Shown here one piece after another: positions 1 to 9,699 of a stretch of DNA of 50,958 bases. The notes beneath the pieces are model-generated. The model saw only the letters and a program-made list of their open reading frames with translations. It was not told where the DNA came from and ran no database searches. The position numbers were made by a program, and so were the translations under genes. The first letter of the stretch is position 1, and every line of letters begins with the position of its first letter. The DNA is from UBA1801 sp035353395 (GTDB lineage Bacteria > Acidobacteriota > Holophagae > Holophagales > Holophagaceae). The stretch covers positions 1 to 50,958 of the forward strand of contig DAOPZL010000016.1 of the NCBI GenBank assembly GCA_035353395.1, written 5' to 3'.

Positions 1-441
1 TCCGTGTTCCTTTTCTTCGGGATCGTCGCGGTCCTGGGGACCACCTTCACGCAGGCCGGACGCATCTCGGCCGACGCGGTCTGCGCCGCCGCGGGGACGG
101 GGGCCCTGGCCTGCGCCATCCTGGTCGCCAACAACCTCCGGGATCTGCCGACGGACGCCGCCGCCGGCAAGCGGACGCTCGCCGTGAGGCTCGGGGACGG
201 CCGCACCCGCCGCCTCTACGCGGGCCTGCTCGCGCTGGCGGGCCTGGCGATCCTGCCCATGCTCCGGGACCACCCACGTTCAGCGCTCGCCTTCCTCGCC
301 CTGCCCCTGGCCCTGCCGCCCCTCCGGACCGTCCTGGGCGGCGCCGCGGGAACGGCCCTGCTGCCCGTGCTCCGGAGCACCGGGCGGCTGGAACTGGCCT
401 ACGGCGTCCTGCTCGGCCTGTCCCTGGCGCTGAGCGGTTGA
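1..441 (+). CDS. menA: 1,4-dihydroxy-2-naphthoate polyprenyltransferase, C-terminal part
   Basis: The window opens inside this gene; 146 codons remain. It is a UbiA-family membrane enzyme that attaches a polyprenyl chain to dihydroxynaphthoate in menaquinone synthesis. The visible part carries the second aspartate-rich region of the family, NNLRDLPTDAAAGKRTLAVR, where the NxxRD and D...GKRT residues are typical of MenA and not of UbiA or heme O synthase. Several hydrophobic helices follow up to the TGA stop. The gene implies a menaquinone-based respiratory chain. The N-terminal half and the start lie outside the window. Confidence 0.85.
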   Translation, partial: SVFLFFGIVAVLGTTFTQAGRISADAVCAAAGTGALACAILVANNLRDLPTDAAAGKRTLAVRLGDGRTRRLYAGLLALAGLAILPMLRDHPRSALAFLALPLALPPLRTVLGGAAGTALLPVLRSTGRLELAYGVLLGLSLALSG

Positions 442-496
442 ATCCGGCCCCCCGTCCGCCCACAATCGAGCCCAGACCCCACAGGAGCCTCCCCGG

Positions 497-1237
497 ATGT
501 CCCCCCAGCTGCTGATCTACGAAACCGCCACGCCCGTCACGACCGCACGCCACGGCAAGTGCTTCGTGGAGGTCGGGAACACCTACGCCTTCACGAGGAG
601 CGTGAATTCCGTGCCCCTCATGGCCGCCGAGTTCCCGCAGGCCGCCCTGGAGTATCCGCTCGTGTTCTCGGACGGCGGAGAGGAGACCCTCCCGGTGGTG
701 ATCCTGGGGACCCGCCAGCAGGAGAACCTGTACCTGGGCGCCGACGAGACCTGGCAGGCCCGCTACATCCCCGCCTTCGTCCGCCGGTATCCCTTCGTGT
801 TCTCCACGAGCCAGGACGGCCAGACCTACACGCTCTGCATCGACGAGGCCTTCCCGGGCCTCAACTTCCAGGGACGGGGCGTGGCCCTGTTCGACGAGGG
901 CGGCAAGCCGTCGGCCTACACCGAGAACGTCATGAAGTTCCTGAAGAGCTACAGCGACCAGGCCCTCCAGACCCAGGCGTTCTGCAGGAGGCTGCGCGAG
1001 CTGGACCTGCTCGAGCCCGTGCAGGCGACCTTCACGCTGGGCTCGGGCGAGAAGGTCTCCTTGAGGGGATTCCAGACGGTGAACCGGGCGAAGCTCAAGG
1101 CGCTCGACGACGCCACCCTGGCGGAGCTGGCCAGGACCGACGCCCTGGAGCTGATCTACCTCCACCTCCAGTCCATGAACAACCTCAACGGCCTGGCCGG
1201 GCGGACGGGGCGGAAAGCCACCGCGCCGGCCAGGTAG
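497..1237 (+). CDS. SapC family protein
   Basis: A 246-residue protein resembling the SapC family (Pfam SapC), named after a Campylobacter S-layer locus but of unproven function. Features seen are the early 'VNSVPLMAAEFPQAALEYPLVF' region (a family hallmark around residues 36-57) and a later 'YPFVF' segment near residue 95. There is no signal peptide and no membrane helix, so it is probably cytoplasmic. AGGAG lies about 9 bases before the ATG. The gene follows menA by 55 bases and converges on the PLP gene, with 15 bases between the stops. Family assignment is fairly secure; function is not known. Confidence 0.7.
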   Translation: MSPQLLIYETATPVTTARHGKCFVEVGNTYAFTRSVNSVPLMAAEFPQAALEYPLVFSDGGEETLPVVILGTRQQENLYLGADETWQARYIPAFVRRYPFVFSTSQDGQTYTLCIDEAFPGLNFQGRGVALFDEGGKPSAYTENVMKFLKSYSDQALQTQAFCRRLRELDLLEPVQATFTLGSGEKVSLRGFQTVNRAKLKALDDATLAELARTDALELIYLHLQSMNNLNGLAGRTGRKATAPAR

Positions 1238-1252
1238 GAACCCCGGCGGCCG

Positions 1253-2440
1253 TCACTTCATCATCGTCGCGGCCTGGAAGCCCCGCTCGAGGTCGGCCTT
1301 CAGGTCGGCCTCGTCCTCGATCCCGACGGCGAGCCGCAGGAGGCCGTCGGAGAGGCCTCCTCGCGCCTGCGCCTCGGGGATCATGCTGGCGGGATGCTGG
1401 ATGAGGCTCTCCACGCCGCCCAGTCCCACCGCGCGGAGGATGATCTCCAGGGCCTCGCAGAAGCGCATGCCCGCCTCCAGGCCGCCCCGGACCTCGAACT
1501 CCAGCGCCGCCCCGAAGCCGCCGACCATCTGCTGCGCGGCCACGGCGTGACCCGGATGGTCCTTCAGGCCCGGGTAGGCCACCCGCGAGACCTGCGGCTG
1601 CCACAGGAGCCACTGGGCGAGCGACTGCGCGTTGTCCGACGCCCGCCGGACGCGCATGTAGAGCGTCTTGAGGCCCCGCTGGAGCAGCCAGGCGGCCATG
1701 GGATCCAGGGTGGGGCCCGTCACCCTCGCGACGTTCCAGCAGGCCACCACGTCCGTCTCCCGGCCGGCGATGACGCCGGCCACCAGGTCGGAGTGCCCCC
1801 CCAGGTGCTCGGTGGCGCTGGAAACGCTCAGGTCGATGCCGAGCCCGCAGGGGCGGGTCAGGATGGGGGAGGCCAGGGTGTTGTCGGCCACGGTCCGGAT
1901 CCCGTGCTTCCGGCCCAGGCCCGCGATGAAGGCCAGGTCCGTCACGGCCAGGCCCGGGCCTGCGGGCGTCTCCGCCCAGATCAGGGCGGTGCCCTTCTGG
2001 ACTGCGTCCTCCCATTCCGCGTGGTCGAGCGTGTCCTGGATCCAGGTGATCCTCAGCCCCTTCGTGGCGCCCCAGCGCTTCAGCAGCTGCTCCGTGCCCT
2101 GGCAGACGGACGCCGGGGCCACCACGTGGTCGCCGGGCCTCAGGAAGGCGTCCAGGACCACGGCGCAGGCCGCCGTGCCCGAGCTGGTCAGCAGGGCCCG
2201 CTCCGTGCGCTCCAGGGCCGCCAGGACCGCCTCGGTCTCGCAGGCGTTGGGATTGCCCAGGCGGGTGCAGTACTGGGGCGGCTCGACGGCGGCGGCGAAC
2301 TCGGCCCCCTCCTGGCGCTCCCTGAGCTCGAACGTGGAGGTCTGGAAGACGGGCGTGGTCACGCCCCGGGTCGGATTGCAGCGCCTTCCCGCATGGATGG
2401 CCGTGGTGGAGGGGCCCCAGATTCGTCGATACATGATCAC
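1253..2440 (-). CDS. Cys/Met-metabolism PLP-fold protein lacking the catalytic lysine
   Basis: A 395-residue member of the cystathionine gamma-synthase/beta-lyase family (PLP fold type I). The family core is present: GTAA phosphate-binding region, VADNTLASP with the PLP-ring aspartate, GGHSDLVAG, and a C-terminal GLLRLAVGIED. The position that normally holds the Schiff-base lysine (SATK..GGHSD) reads SATE, with codon GAG at 1808-1810 and residue 211. The substrate/PLP motif normally YxR..NPT reads YCTRLGNPN. Either this is a diverged non-lyase, a pseudoenzyme, or a base error at one position. It stands alone, 67 bases from the next leftward gene. Family membership is clear; enzyme activity is doubtful. 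Confidence 0.8.
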   Translation of the reverse strand: MIMYRRIWGPSTTAIHAGRRCNPTRGVTTPVFQTSTFELRERQEGAEFAAAVEPPQYCTRLGNPNACETEAVLAALERTERALLTSSGTAACAVVLDAFLRPGDHVVAPASVCQGTEQLLKRWGATKGLRITWIQDTLDHAEWEDAVQKGTALIWAETPAGPGLAVTDLAFIAGLGRKHGIRTVADNTLASPILTRPCGLGIDLSVSSATEHLGGHSDLVAGVIAGRETDVVACWNVARVTGPTLDPMAAWLLQRGLKTLYMRVRRASDNAQSLAQWLLWQPQVSRVAYPGLKDHPGHAVAAQQMVGGFGAALEFEVRGGLEAGMRFCEALEIILRAVGLGGVESLIQHPASMIPEAQARGGLSDGLLRLAVGIEDEADLKADLERGFQAATMMK

Positions 2441-2507
2441 CCCATGGGATGAAGGTCCTGGTCTACAGGGAGTTCCAGCCTCGCATTATGGACCCATTCC
2501 CCGAGGA

Positions 2508-2772
2508 TCACCGCCACCAGAAAACGAGGGCCAGGGCGAGCACCGCCAGGGCCACGAGCGCGAGGGAGCGCCACAGGGTCGGTCCCCCCGAGGGGATCGG
2601 CTCGGTGGCCATGGGGTCCTCCAGGGCCATCCGGGTCAGTTCGTCCTCCGGAGTCTCCCCGGGCCGGGGCGGGGCGGGGACCAGGGGATCGCTCAGCTGG
2701 CCGAGGTAGACCTTGCGGAAGGTGTCCTGGGGAGGGACTTGCTCGGCAGACTCCTCGTCCCTGCGCGGTTCC

Positions 2773-2780
<8 letters not shown>
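2508..2780 (-). CDS. Small tail-anchored membrane protein of unknown function
   Basis: Ninety residues. The first 65 are acidic and proline-rich, followed by one hydrophobic helix (about residues 70-88) ending FWWR at the C terminus, which suggests a tail anchor with the N terminus in the cytoplasm. I recognise no family. The ATG lies inside the last codons of gatB (8-base overlap, ATGACTGA), so translation is probably coupled to gatB. The overlap and shared strand support a real gene. Confidence 0.6.
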
Positions 2781-4245
<1,465 letters not shown>

Positions 4246-4289
4246 GGGGACTCCCGTAGGAACATCATACGTGAGGCGGGGCGCCGGCC

Positions 4290-5309
4290 CTACTTCCCCA
4301 GGCAGAACCCGCTGAACACCTGGTCCAGGGCGGTCTCGGCGCGGTCCTCCCCCGTGAGCCTCGCGAGCAGGCCCCAGAGCCCCTGCAGGACGGAGGCGGA
4401 CAGCTCGGAAGGGCAAGGCTCCTCCAGCCTGAAGAGCAGCTCCATCTGGACGGCCAGCTCGTCCAGCAGCGCCCGCTGCCGCCCCGTGGCCATGGCCCCC
4501 AGGCAGGCATCCGGAGCCATCCCCCCCAGGAAGCGCTGCTTCAGGACCTCCTCCAGGGCCGAGAGATCCCCCGTCGCGGCGGAGACCCGGATCCCTTCGC
4601 CGGGCGCCCGGTCGGCCTGGTTCCGGAGGGTGACCACCTTCCCCTCGAAGGGGGCCAGCCGGGCCAGGATGTCCGGGTCCGGTCCCGCATCCGTGGCCGG
4701 CACCAGGTGCAGGATGAGGTCCACCCGCTCCAGGACCGCCGCCACCCGGGCCACGCCCAGCCGCTCGACGGGGTCCTCCGTCCGCCGCAGCCCGGCGGTG
4801 TCGAACAAGTAGAGGGGAAACCCGGCCCAGTCGGCGCGGACTTCGAGCACATCCCGCGTGGTGCCGGGGATCTCGGCGACGATGGCCCGGTCCTCTCCCG
4901 CCAGGGCGTTGAAGAGGGTGCTCTTCCCGGCGTTGGGCCGCCCCACCAGGGCGACGCGCAGGCCGTCCCGCAGCCAGTGGGCCGCGGCCGTCCGGCGTTG
5001 TTCCACGTGGAACCTCTCCCGCAGGTCCTCCAGTTCCCGCTTCATCCGGGCGAGGTCCAGGCCGATGCTTTCGTCCTCGCCGTAGTCGACGGAGGCCTCC
5101 GCCCGGGCGATCCAGGGCGCGAGGGCGGCCCTGGCCTCGGCCACCCAGGCGGGAACGCCCCCGCTCCGGGCCTGGGCCTCCCGCAGCTGGGCGTCGGTGG
5201 AGGCATTGACGAGGTCCCGGAGGGCTTCCGCGCCCAGCAGGTCCTGCTTGCCGTTGAGGAGGGCCCGCCGGGTGAACTCCCCCGGCTCGGCCAGGCGGAT
5301 GCCCATCCG
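4290..5309 (-). CDS. mnmE: tRNA modification GTPase MnmE, N terminus lost in assembly gap
   Basis: MnmE with MnmG makes the 5-carboxymethylaminomethyl group on wobble uridines of tRNA. The visible 339 residues begin at RLAEPGEFTRRALLNGK, which is about residue 100 in E. coli MnmE. The folate-binding N-terminal domain and the start codon are therefore missing in the N run. Present are the G1 loop GRPNAGKS, G3 DTAG, the helical domain and the catalytic C-terminal FCLGK (family FC[IL]GK). The G4 motif is NQAD instead of NKxD. A parS-like palindrome lies inside the coding sequence at 4999-5014. The gene is not broken biologically; the truncation is an assembly gap. Confidence 0.93.
   Translation of the reverse strand, partial: RMGIRLAEPGEFTRRALLNGKQDLLGAEALRDLVNASTDAQLREAQARSGGVPAWVAEARAALAPWIARAEASVDYGEDESIGLDLARMKRELEDLRERFHVEQRRTAAAHWLRDGLRVALVGRPNAGKSTLFNALAGEDRAIVAEIPGTTRDVLEVRADWAGFPLYLFDTAGLRRTEDPVERLGVARVAAVLERVDLILHLVPATDAGPDPDILARLAPFEGKVVTLRNQADRAPGEGIRVSAATGDLSALEEVLKQRFLGGMAPDACLGAMATGRQRALLDELAVQMELLFRLEEPCPSELSASVLQGLWGLLARLTGEDRAETALDQVFSGFCLGK
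4999..5014. promoter_or_regulatory. parS-like ParB-binding palindrome
   Basis: TGTTCCACGTGGAACC matches the bacterial parS palindrome TGTTCCACGTGGAACA at 15 of 16 positions. It lies inside mnmE. parS sites are often embedded in genes close to oriC. Confidence 0.75.
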
Positions 5310-5409
5310 NNNNNNNNNNNNNNNNNNNNNNNNNNNNNNNNNNNNNNNNNNNNNNNNNNNNNNNNNNNNNNNNNNNNNNNNNNNNNNNNNNNNNNNNNNN
5401 NNNNNNNNN
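5310..5409. other. Assembly gap (100 N) hiding the jag end and mnmE start
   Basis: The two edges share no sequence, unlike the other two gaps. The right edge ends inside the R3H domain of Jag and the left edge resumes near residue 100 of MnmE. At least about 300 bases are therefore missing, and 100 N is only a placeholder. Confidence 0.9.
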
Positions 5410-5864
5410 GTGACCTTCAGGACCTTGAAGTGGCCTTCGCCTTCGCTCGCCGTGGCCAGGTCCGGCTCGCGGCCCAGGATCAGGTGGATCCACCGGCGTT
5501 CCCTGGGACTCAGCGTGCTGAAGGCGAAGCTGCCCGTTTCCCGCGTCTTCCGGGCGGCGAGATCGGCCATGGCCTTCAGCTCGACCATGCGGAAGAGGCG
5601 GAAGGCCTGCACGTCCAGGTAGGCCAGCTTGCCTTCCTCGCGCTCGCCCTGGGCCTCGTGGAGCAGGAACTGGAGCGCGTCCAGGGCCTGGCCCTTGCCG
5701 GGCAGCAGCCACTGGGCGTCGGGGCCCCCCAGGACGAGCCGGTTCGGGAAGAGCTCCTCGTCGCCCGAGGGCTCGAACTTGGCCGTGACGCCCAGCCCGA
5801 GGAACTGGCACCAGCGGGTGACCACTTCCGGGAGGGACTCCAGGGACTCGGCAGCCTTGCGCAA
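5410..5864 (-). CDS. jag: Jag/KhpB-type RNA-binding protein, C terminus lost in gap
   Basis: About 151 residues are visible of a KH plus R3H protein (SpoIIIJ-associated Jag, also KhpB), a single-strand RNA-binding protein usually encoded between yidC and mnmE. A KH-like region with LLPGKGQALDALQFLLH lies around residues 53-69. The R3H signature RRWIH is near residue 127, followed by SEGEG near 140, the usual R3H end. I chose the TTG at 5864, with GAGGAGG about 6 bases upstream, because yidC ends only 13 bases before it. Only the last few residues should be missing. Confidence 0.85.
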
Positions 5865-5877
5865 TGGACCCTCCTCT

Positions 5878-7398
5878 TCAGATGACCACGGGCTGGGGCT
5901 TGTAGGTGCGCTTCAGCCACCAGGCCTGTCCCATGCCGATGATGTTGAAGATCATGTAGTAGAGGCAGAGGCCCGACGGGGTGCTGGCGAAGAAGAAGAT
6001 CATCATGGCGGGCATCATCCACATCATCATCTTCCGCTGGGCGGGATCCCCGGTGGCGGGCGTCATGAGCTGCTGGGCGACCATGGAGGCCCCGAGCAGC
6101 ACCGGCAGGATGAAGTAGGGATCCTTGCCCGACAGGTCGTGGATCCAGCCCATGAAGGGGGAATGCCGCAGCTCGAACACGGCGTTCAGCATGGACCACA
6201 GGGCGAAGAACACGGGCATCTGGAGCAGCATGGGCAGGCAGCCGCCCATGGGGTTGTGGCCGTTCTTCTTGTAGAAGGCCATCAGCTCCTTCTGCATCTC
6301 GGCCTTCTTGGTCATGTCGTTGCCGAACTTCGCGTACTTCTCCTGGATCACCTTCTGGTGGGGTTCCAGGTCCTTCATGCGCAGCATCTGGAGGGTGGTC
6401 TTGGTGTTGAGGGGCCACAGGGCCAGGCGCAGGAGGACGGAGAAGACCACGATGGTCCAGCCCCAGTTGGGAATGTACTTGTGCAGGGACTGGAGGATCC
6501 AGAACATGCCCTTGGCCACGAGCCCGAAGAATCCGAAATCGAGCACCTGCGGATAGGGCGCCCCGAAGGCCGTCAGCTGGTCGGCCTGCTTGGGCCCCAG
6601 GTAGAGCCGTCCGGCCACCTTCTCCCCGGCGGCCGAGTAGCCCTTTCCGGCCTCGCGGGCCACGGGGGAGGCCATCTCCCAGATCGCGCAGAAATAGTGG
6701 CTGCGCTGGACCGACTGGGCGGGATCGATCCCGGCATCCAGGCCGAGGCGGGAGGCGGCGGGCGGCAGCTCCTTGCGCTTGCCGAACCAGGGATCGCTCA
6801 GCATCTTGGACCAGTCGACCGCGTTGATCTTGCGCTCGTCGAGGGTGAAGACGCGCTTGAGGCCGTGGATCTGCTTCTCGTCCGCGGGCATGCGGACGAG
6901 GGCGAGGGGGGTCCTGCTGCCGGAGAGCCACTCGACGGAGACGACGTGGCCCTGGGAGGGGATCCGGTAGACCAGCTTCTCGCCCGCGGGGCTCGTGAAC
7001 GTCACGGTCGCGGCGCCCGCCTCGGAGGCGACGGCGGGCTCGCCCGCGAACCTGGCGTCGAAGGTCCCTCCGATGCCGGGGAAGGGCCGGGACACGATCT
7101 GTCCCTTCTTGTCCCTGGTCTCCTCGTTGAAGAACCGGGTGCCGTCCTTGGTCCAGACCGCCTGCACCAGGGCGCCGTCGTTGGTGCGCCAGGTCAGCTC
7201 CAGCTCGCCGAAGGCCTTCGTGAAGGTCGGGGCCGGCGCGACGGTGGGCGCCGCGGAAGCCGCCGCCGCCTGGGAAGCCGGCTGCTGGGCCGCCTGGGTC
7301 GGCGGCGCGGGCGGATACATGCGGGCGGACATCAGGTAGTACGCCCCGAGCATGATCATGCTCAGGACGAAGAAAAGCACCATGTTCTTGTTTTTCAT
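5878..7398 (-). CDS. yidC: Membrane protein insertase YidC (Oxa1 family)
   Basis: A 506-residue inner-membrane insertase working with or without SecYEG. An N-terminal membrane helix (residues 3-22, LFFVLSMIMLGAYYLM) is followed by an alanine/proline-rich linker and a large periplasmic P1 domain to about residue 320. The Oxa1 core follows with NWGWTIVVFSVLLRLALWPL, which contains the conserved groove arginine, and methionine-rich MMMWMMPAMM near the end. The ATG at 7398 overlaps the rnpA stop by four bases (ATGA). It belongs to the rpmH-rnpA-yidC-jag-mnmE operon. Confidence 0.95.
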   Translation of the reverse strand: MKNKNMVLFFVLSMIMLGAYYLMSARMYPPAPPTQAAQQPASQAAAASAAPTVAPAPTFTKAFGELELTWRTNDGALVQAVWTKDGTRFFNEETRDKKGQIVSRPFPGIGGTFDARFAGEPAVASEAGAATVTFTSPAGEKLVYRIPSQGHVVSVEWLSGSRTPLALVRMPADEKQIHGLKRVFTLDERKINAVDWSKMLSDPWFGKRKELPPAASRLGLDAGIDPAQSVQRSHYFCAIWEMASPVAREAGKGYSAAGEKVAGRLYLGPKQADQLTAFGAPYPQVLDFGFFGLVAKGMFWILQSLHKYIPNWGWTIVVFSVLLRLALWPLNTKTTLQMLRMKDLEPHQKVIQEKYAKFGNDMTKKAEMQKELMAFYKKNGHNPMGGCLPMLLQMPVFFALWSMLNAVFELRHSPFMGWIHDLSGKDPYFILPVLLGASMVAQQLMTPATGDPAQRKMMMWMMPAMMIFFFASTPSGLCLYYMIFNIIGMGQAWWLKRTYKPQPVVI

Positions 7399-7757
7399 CT
7401 GGATTCCCAACGTCTGAAGGCCAGCCGGAGCTGGCCTTCGATTTCCTGATAGCTGATCAGGCATTTGCGCTGGCTTCCCCTGGCCGGGCGCACCCAGACC
7501 ACGCCGGCGAAACCGGCGAGCCGGGGATCGGCCTTGAGAAGGTTGAGGAACGCCATGCGAACTCTGCGGCGAAAACGATTCCGTTGGACCGCGTGACCCT
7601 GCTTCCTGGAGGCATTCACCAGGAGCAGAGGAGCCTCTGGGCCAGACCAGATCCGGATATCCAGGGACGAGCTCCAGGCAGTCAAGGACCTGGGGGGATT
7701 CTCTGGAACGGCGTGATCATTCCTGCACACCGTCCGGTACCGCCCGGCCACCCTCAT
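7395..7757 (-). CDS. rnpA: Ribonuclease P protein component
   Basis: A 120-residue basic protein that assists the RNase P RNA in 5' maturation of tRNA. The family signature, KQGHAVQRNRFRRRVRMAF, sits at about residues 52-70 (RNR..RR.R motif). The ATG at 7757 was chosen because it gives the normal length and lies 5 bases past the rpmH stop. It overlaps yidC by four bases. The order rpmH-rnpA-yidC is near-universal next to dnaA. Confidence 0.92.
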   Translation of the reverse strand: MRVAGRYRTVCRNDHAVPENPPRSLTAWSSSLDIRIWSGPEAPLLLVNASRKQGHAVQRNRFRRRVRMAFLNLLKADPRLAGFAGVVWVRPARGSQRKCLISYQEIEGQLRLAFRRWESR

Positions 7758-7762
7758 GGAAC

Positions 7763-7897
7763 CTAGAGCGCGAGGACGTGGCGGCCCTTGGCGCGGCGGC
7801 GCTTGAGCACCAGGCGTCCGTTCTTCGTCTTCATCCTGGAAAGGAACCCGTGATTCTTGGCGCGACGCCGGTTGTTGGGCTGGAACGTACGCTTCAT
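7763..7897 (-). CDS. rpmH: 50S ribosomal protein L34
   Basis: A 44-residue gene. The translation begins MKRTFQPNNRRRAKNHGF and continues with LSRMKTKNGRLVLKRRRAKG, the complete conserved L34 sequence. The start is ATG at 7897; a second ATG at 7900 would add one methionine. AGGTGG lies just upstream. It is the first gene of the leftward operon and is divergent from dnaA. Confidence 0.97.
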   Translation of the reverse strand: MKRTFQPNNRRRAKNHGFLSRMKTKNGRLVLKRRRAKGRHVLAL

Positions 7898-8013
7898 CAT
7901 CCACCTCATGAGCCCGATCCTGAAGGGAAGGGCGAACCTTCGAGGCTACCAGCGGAGGCTTGTTTCCTCAAGCCTAAAGAGCGTTTCCAAACCCCCCTGG
8001 CGATGATAAAGTA

Positions 8014-8033
8014 GTTCTCCCCGTCACGAGAAC
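8014..8033. promoter_or_regulatory. Inverted repeat between rpmH and dnaA
   Basis: GTTCTC, then 8 bases, then GAGAAC form a perfect 6-base inverted repeat in the 213-base divergent spacer (7898-8110). It could be an operator for either gene. On the minus strand a TATCAT hexamer lies close by, a possible -10 for rpmH. No canonical DnaA box is present in this spacer. Confidence 0.3.
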
Positions 8034-8110
8034 GATCGCCAGCGCGCCGCAGAACCACGACGCCCCTCGGCACGAGAGTGTTCGTCGAAAGGATGGAGGC
8101 TGGGTGCGCT

Positions 8111-9487
8111 ATGTCTTCTGAAGATCCGCAGGTCCTATGGGAAACCTTGAGGAGTGGACTGTCCGCCCGGCTGCCGGAGCGGGCCTTCCAGGACTGGATC
8201 GAGCCCTGCAAGGCCCTGACCTTCGACGGCACTTCGCTGTGGATCCAGACTCCGAGCCCTTCCGCCAAGGTCTGGATCGAGCAGCAGCTCGCGGAGGAAT
8301 TCAACGACGTCATCGTCCAGTCGGGTCTCCAGCACCTCAGGTTGTCCTTCACCGTGGCCGGGGAGGCGGCCCCTGCCCGGACCGGCGGCAGGAGCAGGAC
8401 GCCCGCCGCGCCCGACCCTGCCGCCTCCCTCTCCCCGTTCCCGCAAGGCTTCCACCGCTACACCCTGGACCGCTTCGTCGTGGGACCGTCCAGCCAGCTG
8501 GCCTTCGCGGCCGCCAACGCCGTCGTGGAGAACCACGGGAAGTCCAACACCTCGCTGAACATGAACCCCCTCTTCATCTACGGGGGCTCAGGCCTGGGGA
8601 AGACCCACCTGATGATCGGCATCGGGAAGGGGATCCTGGCCCGCGATCCCTCGCTCAGGGTGGCCTACCTGAAAGTGGACAACTTCTTCAACGAGCTGAC
8701 GGTGGCCATCAAGGCCAAGAATACCGAGCCCATGCGCAAGAAGTACCAGCAGAACGACGTGCTGCTGCTGGACGACGTCCAGACCCTCGGGAAGATGGAG
8801 CGGACCCAGGAGGAGATCTTCTACATCCTCGAATACCTCCTCCAGTACGGGAAGCAGATCGTCATCACCTCGGACAAGCCTCCCCAGAGGCTGGAAGGGC
8901 TTCACGACCGGCTCATCACCCGGTGCAAGTGGGGCCTCACCGCGGACATCCAGCCCCCGGATTTCGAGACGCGCGTGGCGATCCTCAACAAGAAGCTCGA
9001 GGACGAGGTCTTCCGCGACATGCCGCCCGTGCCGGAGGACGTCCTCACCTTCATCGCCCACAAGGCCAAGGGAAGCGTCCGGGACCTGGAAGGCCTCCTG
9101 ACGAGGGTGGTGTTCCAGAGCAGCTTCCTCGGGGTCCCCCCGAGCCTGGAGGTCGCCCAGCAGGCCTACCAGGGCCAGAGCGGCCAGGAAGCCTCGGAGA
9201 ACATCTCGCTGGAACGGGTCTGCCGCATGACTGCCGAGACCTTCAACGTCTCCTTCACCGACCTCATGAAGAAGAAGTCCCGGAAACAGAACATCCTGCT
9301 CCCCAGGCAAGTGGCCATGTACCTGGTCCGGGAGCTCACGGACTCGTCCTTCAGCGACATCGGGAGGGCCTTCAACAACATGCACCACAGCACCGTCATG
9401 AACGCCATCGATTCCGTGAAGTCCCGGATGCACAAGGACAGCGATTTCAACAAGACTCTGCACTCGCTCCTGAACAGCATCAGTTGA
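8111..9487 (+). CDS. dnaA: Chromosomal replication initiator protein DnaA
   Basis: A 458-residue AAA+ initiator that binds and opens oriC. Domain I starts at LWETLRSGLSARL. Domain III has Walker A GGSGLGKTHL and Walker B VLLLDDVQ. Domain IV is the C-terminal helix-turn-helix. Its signature reads IGRAFNNMHHSTVMNAI where most bacteria have F-GGRDHTTV, so the base-contacting loop differs (see findings). I chose ATG 8111, with GGAGG 11 bases upstream; in-frame GTG 8078 and ATG 8093 are alternatives. It is the first gene of the rightward dnaA-dnaN-gyrB-gyrA group. Confidence 0.96.
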   Translation: MSSEDPQVLWETLRSGLSARLPERAFQDWIEPCKALTFDGTSLWIQTPSPSAKVWIEQQLAEEFNDVIVQSGLQHLRLSFTVAGEAAPARTGGRSRTPAAPDPAASLSPFPQGFHRYTLDRFVVGPSSQLAFAAANAVVENHGKSNTSLNMNPLFIYGGSGLGKTHLMIGIGKGILARDPSLRVAYLKVDNFFNELTVAIKAKNTEPMRKKYQQNDVLLLDDVQTLGKMERTQEEIFYILEYLLQYGKQIVITSDKPPQRLEGLHDRLITRCKWGLTADIQPPDFETRVAILNKKLEDEVFRDMPPVPEDVLTFIAHKAKGSVRDLEGLLTRVVFQSSFLGVPPSLEVAQQAYQGQSGQEASENISLERVCRMTAETFNVSFTDLMKKKSRKQNILLPRQVAMYLVRELTDSSFSDIGRAFNNMHHSTVMNAIDSVKSRMHKDSDFNKTLHSLLNSIS

Positions 9488-9699
9488 ATTGGAACGAGAT
9501 GAAGCGTTCTGCACAGGTCTCCGCACTCCGGTTTTCCGCAGGGTTCGATGCCGGCTGGATCCAGCGACCGAGAAACCTCGAGGACACAGCTTCCGCCTCC
9601 CGTTCCACAGGTGACTGGAGGCCGCATTTCCCGGTAGAATGAGGGTTTGTCGGCCATATCCGCAGCTTTTGTTCCCCTTCATCAGGATCAGGGTGAATC
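9488..9699. other. Candidate oriC region between dnaA and dnaN
   Basis: A 212-base spacer without a gene. It holds three same-orientation copies of NTNTCCGCA at 9517-9525, 9532-9540 and 9656-9664. There is also one TTCTGCACA at 9507-9515, which fits the relaxed DnaA box TTNTNCACA. No exact TTATCCACA is present. Flanking gene order and divergence at dnaA support an origin nearby. No strong AT-rich unwinding element is visible, so the assignment is tentative. Confidence 0.4.
9611..9640 (+). promoter_or_regulatory. Candidate sigma70-type promoter of dnaN
   Basis: GTGACT at 9611-9616 and TAGAAT at 9635-9640 are 18 bases apart. They lie 60 bases before the dnaN ATG. This is a motif match only. 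Confidence 0.4.

Noticed and set aside
4290..5864. A single reading frame joining Jag and MnmE
   Set aside because: It exists only because the N run happens to keep frame. Both proteins are normally separate, and the missing part is too long for 100 bases.
7898..8110. Canonical oriC between rpmH and dnaA
   Set aside because: No TTATCCACA-like box was found in this spacer on either strand.
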